Assembly (NCBI RefSeq): GCF_963678635.1
Contig: NC_087065.1
Coordinates: 24,199,254-24,263,253, forward strand
DNA length: 64,000 nt
From: Symsagittifera roscoffensis
Lineage: Eukaryota > Xenacoelomorpha > Acoela > Convolutidae
Reading direction: 5' to 3'
The notes beneath the pieces are model-generated. The model searched no databases and had not been told where the DNA came from. It was given only the letters and a program-made list of their open reading frames with translations. Positions 55,293 through 64,000 of this stretch are shown here, in pieces (position 1 is the first letter of the stretch; each line of letters opens with the position of its first letter). A program made the position numbers and the translations under genes.

Positions 55293-55946
55293 ATATCATC
55301 GGTTAGCGTTTGGTGAAAAAATGAGATAGTGTTGATTGTATCTCTATAAAGTTTTAGTTCAAACATATCATTATCATCAAAAGATATTATGAAAAAACTC
55401 ACACTAGTTTTGTACTATTATAAGGAATTTAATGGCTTTCGGATTAAAAAGCACGACCACCATTGTTAAGTACTCATCAACAATTTAATCACGGAGCTTG
55501 GAGGGTAGAGGAGTATATTTGCGTGATGCAACAAGTTGCACTGACGATAGCATCATTAGCGTTTTTTTACGAGAAAAAATGGAAGCTGAGCACTTATAAG
55601 ATTCACAAATTGCAGCGTATAAAATAAGTTAAAGTCTCTTTAACCACGCAAAGTAAACCTGTCGGCCTAATTTTGACTCAAATTCTATTTTAGTCAGGCC
55701 GAGAGCGCTACATTTTTTACACATTCTATTTTTGGCTAAAATTACCGTTTTTTGCTGTTTTTTGGGATATACTTAACAATCTCCCCCCCCCCTTTCATGA
55801 AAGGGGAGGGGCGGAGATTCTTTAGTAGATACAATAGGGGGGGGGGGGGAGATTGTTAAGTAGATCCGTGTTTTGATAGCAGAAATTTTCTGAAAAGGGG
55901 GTCGACTAAAAAACAAACAATAGAGTTATCACGCAAGGCTAAAACT
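55293..55946. repeat. Duplicated block D, copy beta, right part
   Basis: Continues 35207-37155 after copy I and matches 27704-28356. Contains the fold-back at 55765-55867 and ends at the AAAACT flank of the III-beta LTR. Confidence 0.8.
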
Positions 55947-56324
55947 TGAGTTATGTATTGGTTACTATACTCATAGAGCATTTTCAGATATTGTACACCG
56001 TCTGCTCGTCACGCTATCTTATTTTCGGCCGGATAGATTCTTGCAACTTCTTAGTCTAACACCAATCTTAATCTTATTCTTATATCTCCTAGTCTCAATA
56101 GATCTAGTGTACACCGGTTTACGCGAGTTAGTTCCAGAATGAGAACAACTGTATTCTAAGTTAAATTCAAATTGTTCTGGTGTTGAAACTACAAGTAGTT
56201 TCAACACTTACAAACAAATAGGTTGTCAGTTTGATGGAGTATGATTGATTAGTATTTAATATTTTATATAGATAAAATGTCATAATAATAACCAATGATA
56301 AATACTATTTTAAATATTATTCCA
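55947..56324 (-). repeat. 3' LTR of element III-beta
   Basis: 378 bp, TGAGTTATG...TTCCA on the plus strand, core at about 55993-56059 and perfect hairpin arms 56180-56192 / 56195-56207. Duplicate of 28357-28732. Confidence 0.88.
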
Positions 56325-57925
56325 CCCATCCGGGGTTTAGAGAGTTTTAGTTTTTTAATGTTCTACTGTAGTGCAGAATGGATGATGGTGTTTTTCTTTA
56401 GAAGATGCGAGCATATTCTTTTTTTTTGTTTCGAAGAAGAGATGTTATCACGATAGTTTCGGGAGATCGTATTATGGTTTCTGATCGGTTGTAATGAGTG
56501 TTGATGTGGTTGATTTTATAGAATAGGAACATTGCTATTATACATTGCTATTCTCAATCTTCTTCGGATGTGGCATGTAATTCGACTTTGGATGAAGTGC
56601 CTGGTGACTTGGATCTGTTCGTATACTTGAACATCGAGATGGCCATTGTTCTGTTGCAATGGTTTTCCTTCGCTGCGATGCCAAGTCGTACTTTAAATCC
56701 GTTGAGTGTAGTGATTGTAGGCAGCATGTCAGGTGGGTTTGCCATTCCGTAGTTGGAGTGTGATTGGGTCGCCAAGTTCCTTGCTGCTCGTCTTTGGGCT
56801 GTATATTATCTATATATTGCATTGTATTATTAACATATATAAATCTTTGTTAATCTTGTTTTTTAGTCATGATCTTGTATTAGTTTTTATCGGAAAGCGT
56901 TGTCATTTAGTTCGGTTTTTTTAAGAGCTACTCACACTTGAGTAACTCTCGTCAAAAATAGAGTCGTGGGTGTCATAAAGCGTGGATGTAGGACGGTGGG
57001 TGAGGCCGGCTATAGAGCATGCTTAGGACGTCCTCTTCTGGTGGGTTAGGTCAGGAGTGAAGGTATAATTTTATGCTCTCTTTTTTGGAGGGTTCTGTTT
57101 TAGTTCACTTTTTCGTGCTATTTTTTCATTACTTGAGATTTCTTTTGTTGTCTTAGTTATTCCTTTTTCTCAAAAAACAAATTGTTTGTTCTGGGTTTGT
57201 CTTTCGACTTTTTGGTGTTTTGTTCTTTCGTGTTCAGACCTAATAGTAGTCTTCAAAAGAATAATTTATCCAGTTCTAAGCTGGTGTTAATCCAGTTTGG
57301 GTACTGTGGGTTTTCTTTTCTTAGTCATGCTGGTAGGTTGTGGTTTGTGGTGTTTAGTAAGCTTGTGTTGGTTAGTTTGGATTATTATATAATTCCTTTC
57401 CAACCGGGTTAAAAGAAAATTTGAAACGTGTTAAAACTTGTTAGAGTTGTTATCAGTGAAAGTTAAAGTTTAAATTCATTATTTTAAACAATTCTTCGTG
57501 GGCGAGCTGTGCAATTGTGGATAGAATTGGTGGGCGAGTGAAAATAAAGAAGCGTCTTGGAAAAGATTGGTATTGCTGTTTGCATTTTATGGACAATTTA
57601 TATGGATTTACTACTTTAAAACTATTTAATTTACTGCTTGATTTGGGGGTTGAAATTATTAGTTTATTTTCTATTGTATGAAAATTTACTGCATTGGGGA
57701 AAAGAAATTATATTTTAATTTATTGCTTTGTACGGGAGAATTTTACTGCTTAATAATTGAAATTGGTTAATAAAATTTATGAATCTAGAAAAAGTTTCCT
57801 GTTTTTTATTTCGCTTTTTGTTTTGTAGATGATTGAAGACCGTGCCTATGAAGAGAAAAGAAAACATTTATGAAGAATGGTTAGTTCTGTTCGAATTTAT
57901 TAGTAAATTATTTAATTAATATTAC
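56325..57925 (-). other. 3' untranslated region of III-beta
   Basis: Near-identical to 28733-30330. Includes the conserved block 56940-57065 and TTTACTGC repeats near 57600-57760 (the reversed GCAGTAAA motif of copy I). No credible gene. Confidence 0.65.
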
Positions 57926-58851
57926 CTAATCGTCGGTGAAAAATCGATGGGGAAAAACGTCGTGGATGATGTCTGATGAGGTTAGTAACTTAGCTAGCAA
58001 AAGAATGATGTGTTTAGTTTGCAGAGTTGGCCAAAGCAATTCGAGTGCTTTAATGATGTTGTGCTCTTCAGTGCTTGGTGATAGTTCATACGGTGTGTTT
58101 TGAATAAGGTTATAGAGTTTATGATTATAGCGAGTGTTATATATAAAGTCTATGATTGGGACTTCAACGGGTTGGAGGAATTCGTGGAGGGCAATTAGTG
58201 GGCGGGATTCGTCTACGTTTAGGAGTTTGGTTAGGGGACAGAAGTTATACACCTGGGTGATGGGATCGTAATTTCGGAGGGTGCCTTGCAAGTTAGTGTC
58301 TTTCATACAATAGGTGAAGTTATGAAAAAAGCGTGAGGTGTATTTAGAGTTAATGTATTGATATCTATGGTGAGGTTGTCGTGCTGGTGTTTTTAGAGTG
58401 TAATGGTGTTGGATGAACTGGTAGTAAGTGTACGTGTGTGTTTGTTTAGTTCGTAACATGACATCGTTTGAACAGTGCAAATCATGTTTTTTGGGTGTGA
58501 GGAAATGAAAAGTTAGTGAAAAGTGGTTAAATTTGTTAAAGTATGAATCAAAGCATGAATATCACGGAGTGCTGCTGAAATGACGTTGTAGTATTTTTTA
58601 TTTAGGGTCTGAAAGTGTTTGTGGTTTTGATTCTCCTTACACTTTTTCTGTTAGTTGGGGTTAGCAAATGGGTCGTTGTTTAAGAAGATGTCTTCGTTGG
58701 GTCGTATGATGTTATGATCGTAATAATCGATAAAATATTCATTAGTTTTGGGTGCAGTGAATTTGATTAGTGATTGTGTGTATCCTATCTGTGTGAATTG
58801 AATTGTTTTGGGGTTAGTGCTGTTGTTAGAAGGTAGAGTTGGGTGCTGCAC
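57926..58851 (-). pseudogene. ORF5 of III-beta, frameshifted in the middle
   Basis: 57926-58480 gives the C-terminal 184 codons, open and well conserved with copy I (LRNYDPITQVYNFCPL, NLIQNTPYEL, HDVFPHRFFTDD). 58651-58851 gives the N-terminal part (QFTQIGYTQSL, YYDHNIIRPNED). Between them (58481-58650) frame changes and stops occur. It supports ORF5 as a real family gene. Confidence 0.65.
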
Positions 58852-59711
58852 ATTTCATTGTCATAAGGGGTGTTATATAGTGGCAGTGATAGGGGATTAC
58901 TAAAGTGATAGAATGATGTCCATGAAAGTGTAGGGTATAATACGTGCTCGTTTACATAATTGGGTCTCTCATCATTGCGGTCTGAATGGAAGTATGTGCT
59001 TTGTGGGAAAAAGGGTAGACATATTTGGAGAAATTCTTTGGTGTTAGTGTGAAGTGGATGCTCGACAATTGTTGTGGATGTTCCTGGGTTAGATGGCAAT
59101 AGGAGTATTTGGGAATTTCCTCTTAAAGGTTTGGTAAGCTCTGGTTGTACTGGAGGATGTTGTTGATGAAGAGGTTGGGTTTTGTGAAGGGTATATTGTG
59201 AAGAGAGGGTTGGGGTTGATACGTTGGATGATATTGTAGATTGTGAGAGTTGGTGAATAGTTAGTGTTTGAGGGTGTTGTAATTATTGTTGCAGTGTGAT
59301 GAAGTTATCAAGCTCCTGCGATATTTGCGTGTTTTCTGAGTCGTTGTTATCGGATGGTTCACTGGTTAGAGGGGAATATATGGGTGTCACAATTGAAATG
59401 GTAGAGGGAGGGGAAGGGGGTTCAATTTTGACTTGGGAATGAATAGGTTGAAAGGGAGGTCGGGAAAATGTAGATGAACACGGTTCAGAGTTGGCAAATT
59501 TGTCGGGTGTTTCGATATCGGAGTTATTGAATTGAGAGATAGTCTTATATACTGTTGTGTTGGAATTAGTGTCTGATTCCATGCTGGATGAAGTGTTATG
59601 ATGAGGTGATTGAGGTGGGGAGAAAGCAAAAAGTGGGATGATGGGAAGGTTGTTCTGGAGGTTGGCTGGTTGGGAAATTGATCGATGGAGGGATCCAACT
59701 TGGCGGCTCAT
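58785..59711 (-). pseudogene. ORF4 of III-beta
   Basis: 59283-59711 is open for 142 codons (LHRSISQPANLQ, MESDTNSN, QELDNFITLQQ). A stop at 59283 and a frame change follow, then 58785-59099 with SWTSFYHFSNPLSLP-type sequence that leads into the start of ORF5. Copy I lacks the 58900-59280 equivalent. This may be one longer Pro/Ser-rich protein. Function unknown. Confidence 0.5.
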
Positions 59712-59811
59712 CGTGGGCTAAAAAGATGGTTGTTCTGAGAACGAAAGTTAGTGCTATGTGGTTGTCCTATAGTTTGTTCGTATGTGTCTTCTATACTGGG
59801 TTGTTGGGTTT

Positions 59812-62525
59812 TTATGTGTTGGATTGGGCTCTTTGTGGATAATTAAAACTCAAAGTTATGAGGTCTGTTAGGGCAATATTTTTAAAATTTAGCGGTACCA
59901 GTGATAGGGGGTGGTTATGGTTTAGGTTTGGTGATTGTAGTAATGTAGGCGTTGTACTCGTTTTGTTTCGTGCTTCGTCATATGTGTTTGGTGTTGTTGA
60001 TAGCTTAGTATTGTATTCTTTCATTTGAGCGTCTAAAAGTATTTTATTGATTGATGTAGAAAATATTTCAAAAAATCCTGCGAAAAGTATGCGTGCTGCG
60101 CTTGCTTGTGTGTTTACTTGTGTGTGTATTGCGCATGTAATGTAGATTCCTTTTAAGAGAGAGAAAAGAAATCCAAGAAAAATAAACATTGCGTATAATA
60201 TAGTCAATCTTTCTAAGATGTAGTGGGGCCATCCTAGAAAGGTAAGAAGTTCGTTTTTCAAATTTATAAAACTAAAAACCTTTATTGGTGATTTATCTTG
60301 TGGTCTGTATTTTTCGCCATTTAAGTAAATGTAATCTTTTATATTTTTAAAATATCTGCTGTAGTCTAGTGCGTAGATGTCTGAAAAGCCTGCTGTTTCT
60401 GCAAGTTTGCGTAAGCTTTGATTAATGGATTGTCGTTGTATTATGTACATTTTTGTGATTAATTCTTGAAATTGATGTGTACGTATGTGGTGTTGAATAT
60501 CGGATTTAAAATATATGCCGATCGATTGTAAATCAATAAGTGTAGGGTATGGTGTAAGAAGATAGTTTTTATCTTCGTCAGGATTCATTTGTACTACATT
60601 GTGGCTGTTTTTTGATCCACATGGGACTGCCGTATCCCAAAAATAAGTTCTGCGGCAGAGTGTATCAACAAAAAGTACTTTGTTTTTGTAGAATATTGGG
60701 ATTCTTTTATAGCATCGTTTGTCTTCAAAAACATATAAAGATGATGCTTTTTTGGTGCAAGTGTAATACCATAATATGTTTCCTTCGTATTCAATAATAT
60801 TTGATCTGTTACCTGACAATAAATATCCTGCATAAGGGATTTTAAGTACTGCTAGTGCAAGTGATTGTAAAGTTTGTGTACGTTCAAGTTCGCATAGTTG
60901 ATGGAGTGTTTCAAGTTCTGTTAAAGACATTTCTTGAAAAATTCTACTTAATGTGTAGTCGAATTGCATGTCTAAGTGTATGTCAGAGTGAATTGCGCCA
61001 AAATGAGCGTTGATCTTGAGTGATAGTTCTTGTAAACGTGTACTGTCTTTGTCTTGTGTTTTTAGTTTTCCACCAATTCTTCCTGTGTTTTTTAGAAATT
61101 GTACCCGGACATATGAGTTTTCGTCAGTGGCTGCATGAGATGTAGCCATTGGATGTAAAGTTAGTTTTCCTGTATTCATGTCGAAACCTTCTTTGTATTC
61201 GACAAGAATTTCCGAGTATTGTGTTTTGTAAAGTGGTTTGGTGTATTTACATGCAAGTTCCGTTTCTGGGTGTATTTGGAAACGTGTCAATTTATTTTCT
61301 ATATTATGAAAATTTCTAAATCTATAATTATCCTGTCTGAGTTGATGAAAATTTACATCTTGAATTGGGATTGATTCAATAAAATACTTTTGGTGAAATT
61401 TTATCATTCTAGCGTGTATTTTTGCTACTTGAAATGTGGTACAGGGGTCTTCGGGGAACCAGACAATTGTTGCTTGTGTGCGTGTAGTAGGATCGCACTA
61501 TCATTGGTCGTTTTGCAAAGGAGTCTGATTCCTTGATTTTTTATAGTGTCATCTTTTAAATCACGTGATAGTTGTGCTTTTTCAAGTTGTATTTTCCAAT
61601 CAAAAAACATTATTTCTTGGGATCGTTTAATTTTTGTGTCGGCTTTACAGTTTGAGGGGTTGTTTATTCCAATGTGTTGTATCCAATTTTGTCATGGAGA
61701 TCGTAAGTTAATCATCCATGTGCTCCGTGGAAGGGAAATTTGTCATCTAGTTTTATATGACCAATAAAGGAGTCTGATTCCTTGATATTTTATAGTGTCA
61801 TCTTTTAAATCACGTGATAATTGTGCTTTTTCAAGTTGTATTTTCCAATCAAAAAACATTATTTATTGGGATCGTTTAATTTTTGTGTCGGCTTTACAGT
61901 TTGAGGGGTTGTTTATTCCAATGTGTTGTATCCAATTTTTGTCATGGAGATCGTTAGTTAATCATCCATGTGCTCCGTGGAAAGGAAATTTGTCATCTAG
62001 TTTTATATGACATTGGTATCTTTCAAGTTCGGCTTGATGTGCGGAATCTGGAAAAACTTGAAAGTTTACCAAATTTCTGATTGTGCCTTTGTTTGATGTG
62101 ATTCTTAAGCGTTCAAGTTCGTTTTTGCAATCGTCAGGGCTGAGGTGTAAATGTCTTTTGATGTTACTTTGGTAGAAGGATTCATGTTCTAGTCTGTTTT
62201 TGTTTCCGGTTGAAATTTGGGAACAATGTACTTTCTTTTCTGAAAATGTCGCTGTGAAACTATATCCTGTTAGCGTTGTGGCTCGTTCTTTTGACTAAAG
62301 TGTTGCTATTATATTTGTTGTTTCGATTGATTGTGGTTGTGATTCGTATTGAGTGACTTGGTTCATTGCATATTTGTGTAATGTTTTCTGGTCACTTTTT
62401 TCACAGTCATAGTGTGTGACTAGTAAATCCTGGGGTCCTGTCCGGGGAGAAGGATTGTTATGATCAGGTTTTGAGAGATTGAAAAATAGAAGGGTCTGAA
62501 AAACTAGTATCTTTAGAAGATACAT
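59812..62525 (-). pseudogene. env: Env-like glycoprotein of III-beta, interrupted
   Basis: ATG at 62525 with signal peptide (LKILVFQTLLFFNL), then ectodomain with Cys in YDCEK, VHCSQIS, DDCKNEL and RYQCHIK. A TAG at 62295-62297 and further stops near 61960 and 61845 break it, and a tandem duplication (61518-62010) lies inside. The long open part 59812-61407 (531 codons) runs through the position of the copy I TAG without a stop, includes ELACKYTKPL, CELERTQTLQSLALAVLK, CTKK..., DTAVPCGSKNSHN and the anchor ILYAMFIFLGFLFSLL, and ends in a basic, Asn/Thr-rich tail. Its start overlaps the ORF3b stop by 13 nt, as in copy I. Confidence 0.7.
61518..62010 (-). repeat. Tandem duplication of about 245 bp inside Env of III-beta
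   Basis: 61518-61766 and 61767-62010 are nearly identical (AAAGGAGTCTGATTCCTTGA to TCATCTAGTTTTATATGACC). One copy differs by a base in an A-run and a few substitutions. Confidence 0.85.
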
Positions 62526-63661
62526 GTGTATGATAGTCCTGAATATGGATTATAAAAAGTGATATATCCAACTGTCTTTTTCGTGTATCTATCGTATTTG
62601 TAGTTGATTTCTGTTGTTATAAATGGGGGAGATAAAGATTGAGCTGTTATATTGGGGGGGGTCTACTAGGGATAGGGGATGATGAATTATATTATTTAGT
62701 CCTACTGTGATTTCAAATTTTAGTGTCAAATTATCTTTTGTAAGTATTGTATATTATGTTCTTGTATATCTTTGTGGATATCTTGTCGATATTGTAATCT
62801 GTTTAGTGCCCAGTTGTGTAATTTGTCACTTTCGTGATGTTGTCCAAATAATGGAGGGGGTGCTACGAATGTATTCCAGTCTAGTCGTAGGTGTATGATA
62901 TTTGTTGAAATTTCTCTATATTTGGCGTCGAGATTTTTAGGAAAAATTGGAGGAAATGTTGTTTGTGAAAATTGAGTTAAAGAAGGAGTTGGAGGGAGTG
63001 AAAGAGTTCCAGATAAGGACAAAGATGTGTCTATTGGATGATTCACTAAATTTGGTTCGCCTTGGATAAAAGCTTCTGTCATCCAAAATGGGAGATGTTA
63101 TGTAGTGGCTGGGGGATTGAAAGGGTTTTCTCCGATTTGTTCACATGTAGGTGTTGATTCTAAATAATCTGAGAGAATTTTTGATGTGTTTTGCTGTGTT
63201 GGAGTCTGTGGAGTACTTTGAGCTGTACTAATGGAAAAATCTACATGTTTTGTTGTTGGTGAATGAGGTATGTTGAATTGAACTCTGGGGTTTTGCAAAT
63301 TTCTATTTCGTCTTGGATCAATAAATTGTCGGTTTATTTCGAGTGTGTTTTGGTTTTGACCTTGGTGTCTTGCTCTAATAGGAGCTTGTTGAAGAGGGGT
63401 TTATATATTATATACTGGTTTGTATTGTGGTTCGCTCAGTGATGCTTGGCGAATTACTGGTTCTAGTGGTTCGGACAATCGTGCGTGTCTTCCTTCAAAC
63501 GTGTATGGATTGTCTTGAAAAGAGATGCGTGTTGATGATTGGGGGTTATTTGTTTAAGTATTTTTTGGTGTTGTTGGAGGTTATTGGGACGGTGTTGGTG
63601 GGGACTGATGTGGGGGTTGTTGATTGGCAATTTTAGAAAGTTCTTGGGAAATTTTTTTTAT
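62513..63661 (-). pseudogene. ORF3b of III-beta, frameshifted
   Basis: Counterpart of 48519-49661. Conserved pieces: SKIANQQPPHQS just after the shared stop, RHARLSEPLEPV, RRNRNLQNPRVQFNIP, QGEPNLVNHPID, LRLDWNTFVAPPPLFGQH, LQYRQDIHKDIQEHNIQ, then a broken C-terminus. The start lies directly behind the ORF3a stop (63662-63664) without an ATG, as in copy I. Confidence 0.65.
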
Positions 63662-63850
63662 TTATGATGAAACTTTGTGTTTTTTGTAATATTCTTGAAT
63701 GAAAAGTTTTAAAATTACTATTGTTATTGCGAAGGTAAGAATAGCTTTTTTGATACATTTTATATTGTCATTATAAGGGATGTTGAAAATGTGAGAAATA
63801 TTTTAAAAAGAAGAAAAACATCTGTTCTACTAAATAGATGTTGGAACATT
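63662..63850 (-). pseudogene. ORF3a of III-beta, frameshifted
   Basis: Starts with an ATG near 63845 followed by LFSRTD, and has the second helix region (KCIKKAILTFAITIVI) and EYYKKHK before the stop. A frame change lies between the two helices. The sequence to its right (63851-64000) is T-rich on the coding strand. Confidence 0.55.
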
Positions 63851-64000
63851 TAGATAGTTATTTGAAATATCGCACACGAGGAGGTGGTCAATGATTTTGG
63901 AAAAATTAACGTAATTTTAGGCTAGGGAATAAAAAATGATGAAAAAATTTTCAAAAATTATTAGGATGAGGATGAATATTTCTAAAATGTCGGATATGAA

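Larger units (their letters stand above)
56325..64000 (-). mobile_element. 3' half of giant Ty3-like element III-beta, cut by window edge
   Basis: Reading from the right edge: ORF3a remnant, ORF3b, Env-like, ORF4, ORF5, 3' untranslated region, LTR. It preserves ectodomain and ORF4 sequence that copy I has lost, but has its own frameshifts and a tandem duplication. The remainder of the element should lie beyond 64000. Confidence 0.9.

Overview
This window is AT-rich animal (probably invertebrate) genomic DNA made almost entirely of nested LTR retroelements and segmental duplications. I found no convincing host gene, rRNA, tRNA or CRISPR array. The species cannot be named from the sequence. The tRNA-Ser-type primer site of the smaller gypsy element only hints at an arthropod-like genome.

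The dominant object is a very large Ty3/gypsy-type, retrovirus-like family. Its best copy (copy I, + strand, 37156-55292, 18,137 bp) has two 410-bp LTRs differing at about 10 positions by eye and a 4-bp ATAT target duplication. Its gene order is: leader with a small conserved ORF; ORF1; a very long Gag; protease-RT-RNase H-integrase with a GPY/F module; a two-helix membrane ORF (3a); a Pro/Ser-rich ORF without methionine (3b); an Env-like glycoprotein with signal peptide and membrane anchor; and two more ORFs (4 and 5) of unknown function. Isolated stops and frameshifts inactivate it. Diverged relatives lie on the - strand: copy B1 (1680-7989, 5' LTR to protease), copy B2 (1-1679, 5' end only, running off the left edge), and a 3' half present twice, as III-alpha (28357-32868, rearranged) and III-beta (55947-64000, running off the right edge). 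Comparing copies shows which ORFs are real, because the proteins stay similar while silent sites differ.

The second element is a smaller Ty3/gypsy retrotransposon without env (- strand, 19313-25773), with a 5-bp CGACT target duplication and a tRNA-Ser-like primer site. A truncated duplicate is at 14395-17557.

Both elements sit in a block repeated three times (S repeats at 11945, 17655 and 32867, followed by block D). The duplicates keep the unoccupied site of each insertion: the empty gypsy site is at 35202-35206 and the empty copy I site at 27704-27707. This gives an order of events: element III first, then block duplication, then gypsy insertion in one block and a further duplication of that block, with copy I inserting separately in the other block. 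The stretch 7990-11944 is non-coding, with simple repeats and inverted repeats.

All readings are by eye. No alignment or database search was run.
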